Below, one piece after another: positions 45,927 through 54,781 of a DNA stretch of 64,000 nt. A model generated the notes under the pieces. The model had not been told where the DNA came from. It ran no database searches and saw nothing but the letters and a program-made list of their open reading frames with translations. Source of the DNA: Phaeobacter sp. J2-8 (GTDB lineage: Bacteria > Pseudomonadota > Alphaproteobacteria > Rhodobacterales > Rhodobacteraceae). Numbering within the stretch: position 1 is the first letter of the stretch; the number at the start of each line of letters is the position of its first letter. Location of the stretch: positions 310,001 through 374,000 of the forward strand of contig NZ_JALIEC010000004.1 of assembly GCF_022867865.1 (NCBI RefSeq), written 5' to 3'. Both the position numbers and the translations under genes were made by a program.

Positions 45927-48581
45927 TCAGAACCAGCTTGTGACCGAGTTCCAGGTGTCTTCGGCGGCATCGCCCACGGCATTGGCACCGGTTGTAACGC
46001 CATCGGCCACGGCATTGGCGCCGGTCGTGACGCCATCCGCCACGGCATTGGCGCCGGTTGTGACACCATCCGCCACGGCATTGCCCGCCGTTGTGGCCGC
46101 GTCGCCGATCGCTTCGATTGTGACCTCGCCGGCGCGGGCCATTGTGGTTACACCTTCGCCCAGCACGCCGGTGGCCTCGTTGAAATATTCCTCGGCATAG
46201 CCGATCACCCCGCGCTCTTTCAGTTCCATCGCGGTCAAAAGCGCAAGCTGGGCTTTGAGCACCTCGGATTTTTCACCGAAGGCTTCGGCCTTTTTGCCAA
46301 GCAGAGCGCCATCATCTTTGGTGATGTCGCTGAATTTGTCCATCAGATGTTCGGCGTGTTGATAGGCGCGCAATTGGGCTTGTTCGACCTTGGTCATTTC
46401 GACACCGACGAATTGTGCCTCAAAGTTAGCGCGCACTTCTTCGGCCTTTTGATGAAGGTTCCCAGCCATTTCTTCGGTTGCGGCCATGGATTTTTCGGGG
46501 TGCAATGCGGTGGCCTGGGCATAGATCGCGCGTTGGTCGACCATAGCCTGGGTCACATTGGCGGTGGCGGCTGTGACGTCTGCTTTGGCGTCTTCCAATG
46601 CTTTGGCATCTTCTGCGGACACAACCGGGCTGCTGCTTTTGCCGACATAGGGGCTGTTGTCGACATTTGTCTGTGCCACAGCAAGGCGTTCCTGGGCGGC
46701 GACCAGTTCGGCACTTGCGTCGTTCACATTGGCGTCGGCAATTGCGACCATTTTGTCTGCTGTCACGACGGCTGCTGAATATGACATGTCTTTCACCGCT
46801 TCGAATTTGGCTTCGAGACTGTCCGCAATCGCCCCTGCGGTTTGCATATGCAGGATATAGCCATCAATCACCGCCTTTTCCTCGGCGACAAATTCCTGAA
46901 CGCCGTCCGATTGCATGACGGCGTGAAAGATGTCTTTGTCCCGATCCAGGCGCGCTTCTTCGGCGTCCTGTTTGGCATCCATGACGGCAAATGACCGCAT
47001 GTCATCGAAAAGGTCCGGGTTTTCCTGACGAAGCGCTTCAATCCGTGCATTGGCTTCCTCGGTTGGACGATCGAGGAAAACCGGCGGTTCGCCGCTTTCC
47101 ACGACTGCAAAAACCGTGTCGCGTACCTCACTTCCATCTGCGGCTTTCGCAATGCCGTCCACCACACGACCCACATCGCCAAAGGCGTTGTCTTTGACGA
47201 CATCGTTGATCCTGCCGCTTTCAAACGCGCGGATATCTGCCATGGCTTGTTCAAAGGCGGCATCATCCGGGAAGTGCGCCCGAATGGCGGTTTCTTGTGC
47301 TTCGATTGTTGCGGCGGTGTCTTTCAGATCGGCTTCGCGGGTGGCCAGATCGTCGATTGTCGTGCTGACGGCTTCGTCAAATTTTTCAAGAACCTCAGCG
47401 TGTTGTTCGATCCGGTGTTCGGCCCATTCCTGTTCCTGGCGCATGGTTGTGACGTCATTTTTCAGGTCATTATGCCAGGTGTTGGTCAAAGCATTGTCCA
47501 AATCGGCCGCGCTGTCGAAATGTTGCAGTTGCGATTGAACGGCGGCGATTTCCGCCGGCGATCCAACGGTGCCGTATTTGTCTTCGAATTGGATGCTGAC
47601 CGATCCACCAAGGCCCCCACCGGCAATCACCGCATCGACATCACCGCTGAGGCCAAGGGTCAAAGCGCCGTCTTTGTAGGTGGCTTCCTGGGAAAATGCC
47701 CCGCCGATGCTGCCGGAGGATGAAATCGAGGCTTCGCCGGTCATTGCAACCTGGGAGGCATCAATCGTGCCCGAGGTTTCTGCGGTGTAGTCGGCACCTG
47801 CCTTGGCATCAAATCCCCATTTGCCCCCTTCTTCGCCGACATAGGCCTCGCCTTCGGCGGCGGCGCCCATAAAACCTTCGACGCCGGCGCTGTTGTCCAT
47901 TGTCACGCCATTGCCAAGCTCTGTCTGGCGGGCGATTTCCCATGCGACCGTAACGGAAATTTCGGCGGCAACTTCGGCACCAAGGCCGTTTTCGATCATG
48001 ATTTCCGCGCCTGCGCCGATCGAGGCTTCGGTGGTGTTTGTCAGTGTTGCGCCACCGCCAAGCTCCATTTCGGTCATGATTTGCGCGCTCAGGCCAAATC
48101 CAACCGCCGCACCAGAGGAATCCGCGTTCCAGACGCCGGCGATCCCGGTGGTGTAAACGGATTTGATGCCATCGGCCTCTGCCTCGAACGAGGTGGACAG
48201 CTCGTAATCCGGTTTTTCTTCTTCCTCGGGCGCTGTCGGTGCGACATATGTCGGCTCTGTGTCCGGCAGGTCCGCCATCACGCTTGCGACCGTGGCGGTC
48301 ACGTCGGGTTCCGGTGTGGGCGCCGGAACCTGGGTTGGTGCAGGGGTCGGTGCGGGGGTCGGTTCGGGCGTGACTTCGACCGGGGCACCGAACTTGCCGT
48401 AATATACGGGTTGCGCTTCTTCTGTTGCGGCCTCTGCGGCGGCTTCGTTGAACCGGTTGCGCTGGGCTGTGGAATAGCCGCGGCCGCGTCCCCCCACGAC
48501 CTGTTCAAGCAAATGTTCTTCGATGCCGTTGTCGACAATTGGCTTGGCGGTGGCGGTATCAATTTTCTTTTGCTTGGTCAT
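45927..48581 (-). CDS. Large double-glycine-leader protein, presumed substrate of the NHLM-type exporter
   Basis: From ATG 48581 (an in-frame ATG at 48596 is possible) the protein starts MTKQKKIDTATAKPIVDNG and continues EEHLLEQVVGG at residues 21-31, a classic double-glycine leader. After it come a basic stretch (RGRGYSTAQRNR), a Pro/Thr linker (PEPTPAPTPAPTQVP), and a beta-rich, Gly/Ala-rich region (about 130-370) resembling a beta-solenoid or barrel. A long helical, coiled-coil-like region (about 380-820) is next. The end holds repeats NAVADGVTTGA and a last DTWNSVTSWF. At about 884 residues it is far larger than typical leader peptides of this system. No family is recognised for the mature part. 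It is encoded 149 bases upstream of the adaptor gene. Confidence 0.85.
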   Translation of the reverse strand: MTKQKKIDTATAKPIVDNGIEEHLLEQVVGGRGRGYSTAQRNRFNEAAAEAATEEAQPVYYGKFGAPVEVTPEPTPAPTPAPTQVPAPTPEPDVTATVASVMADLPDTEPTYVAPTAPEEEEKPDYELSTSFEAEADGIKSVYTTGIAGVWNADSSGAAVGFGLSAQIMTEMELGGGATLTNTTEASIGAGAEIMIENGLGAEVAAEISVTVAWEIARQTELGNGVTMDNSAGVEGFMGAAAEGEAYVGEEGGKWGFDAKAGADYTAETSGTIDASQVAMTGEASISSSGSIGGAFSQEATYKDGALTLGLSGDVDAVIAGGGLGGSVSIQFEDKYGTVGSPAEIAAVQSQLQHFDSAADLDNALTNTWHNDLKNDVTTMRQEQEWAEHRIEQHAEVLEKFDEAVSTTIDDLATREADLKDTAATIEAQETAIRAHFPDDAAFEQAMADIRAFESGRINDVVKDNAFGDVGRVVDGIAKAADGSEVRDTVFAVVESGEPPVFLDRPTEEANARIEALRQENPDLFDDMRSFAVMDAKQDAEEARLDRDKDIFHAVMQSDGVQEFVAEEKAVIDGYILHMQTAGAIADSLEAKFEAVKDMSYSAAVVTADKMVAIADANVNDASAELVAAQERLAVAQTNVDNSPYVGKSSSPVVSAEDAKALEDAKADVTAATANVTQAMVDQRAIYAQATALHPEKSMAATEEMAGNLHQKAEEVRANFEAQFVGVEMTKVEQAQLRAYQHAEHLMDKFSDITKDDGALLGKKAEAFGEKSEVLKAQLALLTAMELKERGVIGYAEEYFNEATGVLGEGVTTMARAGEVTIEAIGDAATTAGNAVADGVTTGANAVADGVTTGANAVADGVTTGANAVGDAAEDTWNSVTSWF
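45978..46076. repeat. Three 33-bp tandem repeats coding for 11-residue units
   Basis: Units at 45978-46010, 46011-46043 and 46044-46076 each encode a version of NAVADGVTTGA near the C-terminus of the leader-bearing protein. They differ at a few third-codon positions. A partial unit follows on each side. Confidence 0.9.
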
Positions 48582-48804
48582 TTCGGGGAGGTCCATTTTT
48601 TGAAATAAATTTGGTGACGTTGACGATGGGTCACTCTTTCCGGTCAAATGCGGCGGGAATGGGGAGCAATCTGGAAAACTTCGGTCGAAAATCAACAATT
48701 TGAGGCGAATGCTGGGCGCTCGCGATGAGTTTGGCGTGCCTTGGGTTTCGCGCAAAAGCTGCGATGGCCCTTAAAAACAGGCGGCAAATTCGTTGAAAAA
48801 CAAA

Positions 48805-48827
48805 AGGCGCCCCATGACGGAGCGCCT
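48805..48827 (-). terminator. Terminator of the amino-acid binding protein gene
   Basis: AGGCGC and GCGCCT are exact inverted arms around an 11-base loop. On the minus strand the hairpin is followed by TTTTGTTTTT, and it lies about 40 bases past the stop of the leftward binding-protein gene. Confidence 0.75.
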
Positions 48828-48867
48828 GATGAAGGCTCATTTTGATTTTGGATTGGAAACGGTGCCG

Positions 48868-49890
48868 TTATCGGAATGGCGGTGCGTACATTAACCCGCC
48901 CTCGGTCCAGAGCGCGTTCAGCCCCCGTTTGATGCCAATGGGCGACTCTGCGCCAAGATTGCGATCAAAGATTTCGCCGTAATTGCCGACCTGGGCAATC
49001 ACCTTGGCGGGCCATCCGGCATCCAGCCCCAGCGTGCCAGCTTCGCTTTCTGCGCCGTTCAACAGCAGGGCGACGGCGGGATCATCGCTGGTGGACATAT
49101 CGCCGACATTGGTGCTGGTGATGCCCAGTTCTTCGGCGTTGATCATGGCAAACAACGTCCATTCGACGATATTTGCCCATTCGGGATCGTCCTGGCGCAC
49201 CGACGGGCCCAGCGGTTCCTTGGATATCAGCAAGGGCATGACATAGGCGGTGTCCGGGGCCGCCAAAGCGGTGCGAATGCCAAACAATTCCGATTGATCC
49301 GATGTCAGCACATCACAACGGCGGTTTTGAAACATCAGGATGGCAAGATCGGTTTCATCCATTGGCATCGGCTCAAAGGTCAGATCCCGCGCGGTCAGGA
49401 TGGAATTGAGGTTCAGCTCATGCGTGGTGGCGGTTTTGAAGCAGATGCGTTTGCCGTCCAGATCATCAATCGTACGAATGCCCGCGTCGGAATGCACCAA
49501 GAACCCCTGGCCATCGAAATAGGTGATCCCGGTAAAGGCCAGATCCAGCGTGGTGTCGCGGGTATATGTCCATGTGGTGTTGCGGATCAAAACGTCAATT
49601 TCGCCATAGCGCAGGGCATCGAAGCGGTCCAGATTTGACAGTTCCACAAAATCGACCTTGCTGGCGTCGCCGAACACGGCGGCGGCGATGGCGCGGCACA
49701 TGTCCACATCAAGCCCCTGACGGTCACCGTCTTGTCCGATCTCGGAAAACCCGATGGCCTTGCCCGACACGCCACAGGCGACTTCGCCCCGCAGCCGAAC
49801 AGCATCCAGCGTTTCGCCCGCATGCGTGACCGATGGCATCAGGACAGGGGCCATCAAGGACAGCATCACCATCGAAATCAAATTCTTCAC
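48868..49890 (-). CDS. Periplasmic amino-acid binding protein, AapJ-like
   Basis: The GTG at 49890 has GGGAGA upstream and is followed by a signal peptide (MVMLSLMAPVLMPSVTHAGE); upstream codons are unlikely coding. The mature protein has RLRGEVACGVSGKAIGFSEI, GLDVDMCRAIAAAVFGDASK and EIDVLIRNTTWTYTRDTTL, which are close to the general L-amino-acid binding protein AapJ in layout and length (340 residues). No Q/M/P permease or ATPase genes are nearby, so it is an orphan that may feed another transporter. A terminator follows. Confidence 0.88.
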   Translation of the reverse strand: MKNLISMVMLSLMAPVLMPSVTHAGETLDAVRLRGEVACGVSGKAIGFSEIGQDGDRQGLDVDMCRAIAAAVFGDASKVDFVELSNLDRFDALRYGEIDVLIRNTTWTYTRDTTLDLAFTGITYFDGQGFLVHSDAGIRTIDDLDGKRICFKTATTHELNLNSILTARDLTFEPMPMDETDLAILMFQNRRCDVLTSDQSELFGIRTALAAPDTAYVMPLLISKEPLGPSVRQDDPEWANIVEWTLFAMINAEELGITSTNVGDMSTSDDPAVALLLNGAESEAGTLGLDAGWPAKVIAQVGNYGEIFDRNLGAESPIGIKRGLNALWTEGGLMYAPPFR

Positions 49891-50156
49891 GTCTCTTCTC
49901 CCAGTCATGGACACCCGGGGCGCTTCCGTATCCCAGTGCGGCATATGTGATCGTGCGATGAATTCGAATGCAAGCGCTCTGCGCAGGGGTAACATATTCC
50001 GTGGTGGTATCGACACGTATTTCAATCGGCGCATTGCACCCGGCCATCCGCGCGCGGTTGATCGCGCTGCTGAAACCGCTGGTCCCATGCCGGGGAAGAT
50101 AGGGATGGACCCGGGACATTTGTGGCAACCGGCAACACCTTGGCGCGGGCCTTGCG

Positions 50157-51035
50157 TTACAGGCGCTCGTAAGCGAACTCGATGAGTTTGCGGGTGCTTT
50201 GCGATACTTTCGTGTCGGAATGCACAAGCGTCAGGGTTGCCTTTTCCGTCAATCCGGTCAGCGAAATGTAGCGCACCGAAGGTATCGCAATGCAGCTCAC
50301 GCTTTGGGGTACGATGGCCACCCCGGCGCCGGTCCCCGCCAGCCCGATGGCGGTGTACATGGTATTGGCCTCGACCACCGTTCTGGGCAGGAACCCCTGG
50401 GACGAACACATCGTCATCAGCTGCTGATAGAACGCAGGCGAGCGGTGTTGGGGATAGAATACGAAATCTTCATCTGCCAGCGCGTTGAGTTCGATCGCGG
50501 TTTCCGATGCCGCCCAATGATCAACCGGAACCACCGCGCAAAACGGTTCGCTGACCACATCGAAACTGGCCAGTTGCGGGTTTTCGATCGGTGGGCGCAC
50601 GATGCCGATGTCGACGCGCCCCTTGGCCAGCGCGACGTTTTGTTCGCTGACCGTCATTTCATGCAATCGAATCTCGATCTGGGGATAAATTTGACGAAAC
50701 GGCCCGATCAAGGACGGCAAATATCCCAATGAGGCCGAATGTACGAACCCGATGCGCACCTGTCCGATTTCGCCGCGATATGCCTTTTGTGCCACGTGTT
50801 TGGCATGTGACGTCGCGGCCAGAATGGATTTCGCCTCGGGCAGGAACGCGCTGCCGGCGGGGGTGATGGCGACCCGGCGCTTGGTGCGCTCAAACAGCGT
50901 AACCTGCAGTTCTTCTTCAAGTTTCTTGATCTGAAGGCTGAGCGGCGGCTGCGAGACATTTTCCCGCCGCGCCGCGCGCCCGAAGTGCAGCTCCTCGGCG
51001 ACCGCAACGAAATATCGAAGTTGATGCATCTCCAT
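50157..51035 (-). CDS. LysR-family transcriptional regulator
   Basis: The start at 51035 (MEMHQLRYFVAVAEELHFGR) gives the standard LysR winged helix with AARRENVSQPPLSLQIKKLE. The effector domain follows (GFVHSASLGYLPSLIGPFRQ, then GRVDIGIVRPPIENPQL), for 293 residues. It resembles the CatR/BenM branch of LysR regulators. It is divergent from the sulfatase operon and is the likely local regulator. A candidate LysR box lies in the spacer. Confidence 0.92.
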   Translation of the reverse strand: MEMHQLRYFVAVAEELHFGRAARRENVSQPPLSLQIKKLEEELQVTLFERTKRRVAITPAGSAFLPEAKSILAATSHAKHVAQKAYRGEIGQVRIGFVHSASLGYLPSLIGPFRQIYPQIEIRLHEMTVSEQNVALAKGRVDIGIVRPPIENPQLASFDVVSEPFCAVVPVDHWAASETAIELNALADEDFVFYPQHRSPAFYQQLMTMCSSQGFLPRTVVEANTMYTAIGLAGTGAGVAIVPQSVSCIAIPSVRYISLTGLTEKATLTLVHSDTKVSQSTRKLIEFAYERL

Positions 51036-51050
51036 AATGCCGGGCATATA

Positions 51051-51067
51051 AATACGCTGCCGGTATT
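51051..51067. promoter_or_regulatory. Candidate LysR box between the LysR and sulfatase genes
   Basis: AATAC-N7-GTATT at 51051-51067 matches the ATAC-N7-GTAT pattern known for CatM/BenM-type regulators. It lies 16 bases before the LysR start and 227 bases from the sulfatase start. Confidence 0.55.
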
Positions 51068-51293
51068 AATGCAAGATTAAAAGGATATTGGATGTCTTTT
51101 TGTCGGCTGCGTAAAGTGGAGCGAAGACACGAACGAATGGCCGGGGAGGGGCTATAGTATCGGGCCAAAATTTTGGGCCAACATTTCGAACCAGGGCACC
51201 GTTAGCCCCGGTCGTTCACCAAGCGCACCAAGACCGCATTTCAACAATTTCAAAAACAAGAGGACGCGGACCCCAGAGGTCTGTGAATGATGG

Positions 51294-52739
51294 ATGGAAC
51301 CCAAGAACCTTGTCGTCATCATGTCGGACGAACACAGCATCAAGAACCTTGGGTGCTACGGCAATGACATTGTACAAACGCCCAATCTGGATCGTTTGGC
51401 ACAAAACGGCACACGTTTTACCAACGCCTATACGCCCAGCCCGATCTGTGTGCCGGCGCGCTCCAGCTTTGCCACCGGGCGTCCGGTGCATGAGATCTGT
51501 GCCTGGGACAACGCCCATGCCTATGACGGCACACAGGAAAGCTGGCACCACCGGCTGCGCGAAAATGGTCATCATGTGCGCTCTATCGGGAAATTGCATT
51601 TCCGTGGGTTAGAGGCCGATGACAATGGTTTCACCGAGTCCGAGATCCCGATGAATATCGTGGACGGGATGGGCGATGTGCTGGGCCTGATCCGTGACCG
51701 GTCTGTGGTGCGCGGTGCCGCGGACAAGATGGCGCGCATGGCTGGTCCGGGCGAGTCGATCTATACCCGTTATGACCGGGATATTTCGGCACGTTCACAG
51801 GTATGGCTGCGCGAAGAGGCCCCGGCGATCACCGACAAGCCCTGGGTGTTGTTTGTCAGCTTCGTGTCGCCACATTTCCCGCTGACCGCACCGCCGGAAT
51901 ATTTCTATCGCTATGACCAGTCCAAGCTGCCGATGCCCAAGCTTTATGGCAAGGACGAGCGCCCGGATCACCCCTATCTGCGCGACTACCGCGAAGCATT
52001 TGCCTATGACGACCATTTCCGCACCGAGGCGGATGTGCGCCGGGCGATTGCCGGATACATGGGTCTGTGCACCTTTATCGACGATCAGGTCGGTCACATC
52101 CTGACCTCGCTGGAGGAGGCCGGGCTCAACGACAGCACGCGCGTTGTCTATACCAGCGATCATGGCGACAATCTTGGCGCGCGGGGGCTTTGGGGCAAAT
52201 CCAACATGTACGAAGAGGCGGTCGGCGTGCCGATGATTGTCTCGGGCGATGGGGTTGCAGCGGGGGAGGTCAACGACCAGCCCCGGTCGCTGATCGACCT
52301 GTCACGCTTTATCCTGGAATCGACGGGATGTGACGGCCAGGGATTTGGCGAACATGATCTGCTGAGCGATGAGGCCGGTGTCGTCCTGTCGGAATACCAT
52401 GCGACCGGGTCGCGCAGCGGGGCGTTCATGCTGCGCAAGGGGCAATGGAAATACGTCTATTACGCTAAATATGCGGCCCAGCTTTTTGATCTGGAAACCG
52501 ACCCGGAAGAGATGACCGATCTGGCGCAAGACCCGCCCCATGCCGAGGTTTTGGCCGAATGTCATGCCGCGCTTTTTGCCAAGGTGGATGCGTCGGCGGC
52601 CCATGATCGCGCCATTGCGGATCAACAGAGCCGGATCGACAGTCTTGGTGGCGCGGATCAGATCATCGCGCGCGGCGATTTCGGCTTTTCACCACCGCCG
52701 GGTGTGACAGCGACCTTTGCCAAATCGGAAGACGCCTGA
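51294..52739 (+). CDS. Sulfatase, formylglycine type, cytoplasmic
   Basis: Type I sulfatases hydrolyse sulfate esters with a formylglycine made from Cys. The motif is CVPARSSFATG with Cys52 (C-x-P-x-R). Metal-site residues are in VVIMSDEHSIKNLGCYG (Asp12) and VYTSDHGDNLGARGLWGK. There are 481 residues and no signal peptide, so it should act in the cytoplasm on an imported substrate. It resembles choline-sulfatase-like enzymes in general pattern. It opens an operon with a fuconolactonase-like amidohydrolase, an aldo/keto reductase and a sugar ABC transporter, which argues for a sulfated sugar. A formylglycine-generating enzyme is not in the window. Confidence 0.92.
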   Translation: MEPKNLVVIMSDEHSIKNLGCYGNDIVQTPNLDRLAQNGTRFTNAYTPSPICVPARSSFATGRPVHEICAWDNAHAYDGTQESWHHRLRENGHHVRSIGKLHFRGLEADDNGFTESEIPMNIVDGMGDVLGLIRDRSVVRGAADKMARMAGPGESIYTRYDRDISARSQVWLREEAPAITDKPWVLFVSFVSPHFPLTAPPEYFYRYDQSKLPMPKLYGKDERPDHPYLRDYREAFAYDDHFRTEADVRRAIAGYMGLCTFIDDQVGHILTSLEEAGLNDSTRVVYTSDHGDNLGARGLWGKSNMYEEAVGVPMIVSGDGVAAGEVNDQPRSLIDLSRFILESTGCDGQGFGEHDLLSDEAGVVLSEYHATGSRSGAFMLRKGQWKYVYYAKYAAQLFDLETDPEEMTDLAQDPPHAEVLAECHAALFAKVDASAAHDRAIADQQSRIDSLGGADQIIARGDFGFSPPPGVTATFAKSEDA

Positions 52740-52743
52740 GCCC

Positions 52744-53733
52744 GTGTCTGTGACGTCTGAAATAATCATCGGCCCCGATGGGCGGCCAGATGCGGCCAGC
52801 AGTGGCCGGGTGGCTGTGGCTGTTGGCGGGATAATAGATGCCCACCACCATTTCTGGGATCTGGCGAACAACCATTACCCCTGGCTTCAGGATCAGTTGA
52901 TCACCGCGCATTTCGGCGATTATGCCGCGATCCGGCGCAGCTATCTGGCACCGGACCTGAGGGCCGATCTGGGGCAGGTAAACTTGGCAGCATCGGTTCA
53001 CATCGAGGCCCATTGGCGGGGCGGCACAGCACCCGAAGGCGAAACGGCATGGCTGACCGGCCATGCCTGCGACCATGGCCTGCCCAGCGTGATGATGGGG
53101 GCGGCGGATCTGGCCGCGCCCGATCTGGATCAGGTGCTTGCGGCGCATCAGGCATTCCCCGGCTTTCGCGGCATTCGTGTCATGGCGATGGGGCGGGGCG
53201 CGCCCGAGGGTGCGGCGCTCTACCGGGATCCGCAATTTCAGCGCGGGATGGCGGCGCTGGTGGCGCAGGATCTCTGTGTCGATCTTCAGGCCCCGCCGAT
53301 CACCCATGTTGCCGTAGCCGAGCTGGCCGCTCAATTCCCCAAGGCGCGCATTGCGATCACCCATTGCGGATTGCCGTTGGATCGCAGCGCCGAAGGTCTG
53401 GAGCGGTGGCGCGATGGCATGAGCCGTCTGGCCGAGGCCCCGAATGTGGTGGTCAAACTGTCGGGTCTGGCGATGACTGATTGGCATTGGACCTGCGACA
53501 GCCTCGCGCCCTTGGTCCAGCATTTGCGCACCGCCTTTGGACCGCGCCGTTTGATGTTCGGCAGCAATTTTCCGGTGGACGGATTGTTTTCCGATTACCC
53601 GACGCTTCTGGCGGGATATGTCGCCGCACTCGGGCCGCTGCCCGAGGCCGATCTGCGCGCCATTTTCCACGATACCGCAAAGGGTTTTTACCGGATCGAC
53701 ACGCCACAACCCCCAAAGAGCAAGACCCCCTGA
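52744..53733 (+). CDS. Amidohydrolase-2 family protein, possibly sugar-lactonase
   Basis: The protein has IIDAHHHFWDLANNHYPWL, the metal-binding HxH start of the amidohydrolase-2 family that includes L-fuconolactonase and L-rhamnonolactonase, then VHIEAHWRG, IAITHCGLPLD and FGSNFPVDGLF, typical later motifs. About 329 residues from GTG 52744, four bases after the sulfatase stop. Its neighbour, an aldo/keto reductase, would make a lactone from an aldose, which this enzyme could open. The substrate is inferred. Confidence 0.88.
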   Translation: MSVTSEIIIGPDGRPDAASSGRVAVAVGGIIDAHHHFWDLANNHYPWLQDQLITAHFGDYAAIRRSYLAPDLRADLGQVNLAASVHIEAHWRGGTAPEGETAWLTGHACDHGLPSVMMGAADLAAPDLDQVLAAHQAFPGFRGIRVMAMGRGAPEGAALYRDPQFQRGMAALVAQDLCVDLQAPPITHVAVAELAAQFPKARIAITHCGLPLDRSAEGLERWRDGMSRLAEAPNVVVKLSGLAMTDWHWTCDSLAPLVQHLRTAFGPRRLMFGSNFPVDGLFSDYPTLLAGYVAALGPLPEADLRAIFHDTAKGFYRIDTPQPPKSKTP

Positions 53734-53734
53734 C

Positions 53735-54781
53735 ATGACAGAACCACATTCCATACCGACCTCTTATATCGGCGACACCGGGCTTCGGGTGACGCGGCTG
53801 GCCTTTGGGTGCGTGCCGCTTGGCAATTACCCCACGGTCCTGAGCGATGCCGAGGCCGACGCCGCCCTTCATGCCGCATGGGACGCCGGTATCCGCTATT
53901 TCGATGTCGCGCCGCTTTATGGTCATGGCTTGGCCGAGCATCGGCTGGGGGCCTTCCTGCGCAACAAGTCGATGGGCGATTTCGTCACCTCAACCAAGGT
54001 GGGCCGCAAGCTTGTTCCCGACCGGTCGGGCAAATTGACCGGCGATCAGGCGGCCAGCATCTTTGAGCGGCCTTTGTCCTTCTCGCTGACCAATGATTAC
54101 AGCTACGACGGTATCATGCGCAGCGTCGAAGACAGCCTGCAACGGCTGGGCCTGCCCGGTGTCGACATCCTGCATATTCACAACATCGACCCGGCCAACC
54201 ATGCGCCCGACGCGCTGGAGGCATTGTTTTCGCAATGCATGACCGACGGCTATCGCGCGCTGGACCAATTGCGCAGCGAAGGCACCGTCAAGGCGCTTGG
54301 CGTTGGCAACAATTACTGGACAATTGCCGAACGGTTCGCGGCAGAAGGTGATTTCGATTGCTTCATGATGGCCGGGCATTTCAACCTGCTGGATCAGGGT
54401 GCGCTTGACCGGTTCCTGCCCGAATGCCAGCGCCGCAATCAGGCGGTGTTGCTGGGCAGCCCCTTTGCCTCTGGGTTGTTGGTGGCCGACAACCCCGAAC
54501 AGGCGCTGCATATGTATCGCAAACCCGCACCAGAGATCGTGGCCAAGGTGCGCAGCATCCACGCCATCTGTGCCGATCACGGCGTAAGCCCGGTGGCCGC
54601 CGCCCTGCAATTTCCCCTTATCCACCCCGCGGTGGCCTGTGTCGTGCCCGGCATGCGCACGGCGGATGAAGTCAACCAATGTGCGGCGGCGTTCCAAGCC
54701 CCGCTTCCGGCGTCACTGTTCCCCGATCTTGCATCGGCCGGAATAATCGACGCGCGTCTTATTCAGGAGTCTCAAGACTGA
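53735..54781 (+). CDS. Aldo/keto reductase, aldose 1-dehydrogenase-like
   Basis: The 348-residue protein begins MTEPHSIPTSYIGDTGLRVT and has AGIRYFDVAPLYGHGLAEHR (active-site Asp and Tyr), VDILHIHNID and SVEDSLQRLGLPG. This resembles L-fucose/D-threo-aldose 1-dehydrogenases and related D-arabinose-type enzymes. The start codon is one base past the preceding stop. It should oxidise an aldose to its lactone, which the amidohydrolase would open. Confidence 0.88.
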   Translation: MTEPHSIPTSYIGDTGLRVTRLAFGCVPLGNYPTVLSDAEADAALHAAWDAGIRYFDVAPLYGHGLAEHRLGAFLRNKSMGDFVTSTKVGRKLVPDRSGKLTGDQAASIFERPLSFSLTNDYSYDGIMRSVEDSLQRLGLPGVDILHIHNIDPANHAPDALEALFSQCMTDGYRALDQLRSEGTVKALGVGNNYWTIAERFAAEGDFDCFMMAGHFNLLDQGALDRFLPECQRRNQAVLLGSPFASGLLVADNPEQALHMYRKPAPEIVAKVRSIHAICADHGVSPVAAALQFPLIHPAVACVVPGMRTADEVNQCAAAFQAPLPASLFPDLASAGIIDARLIQESQD

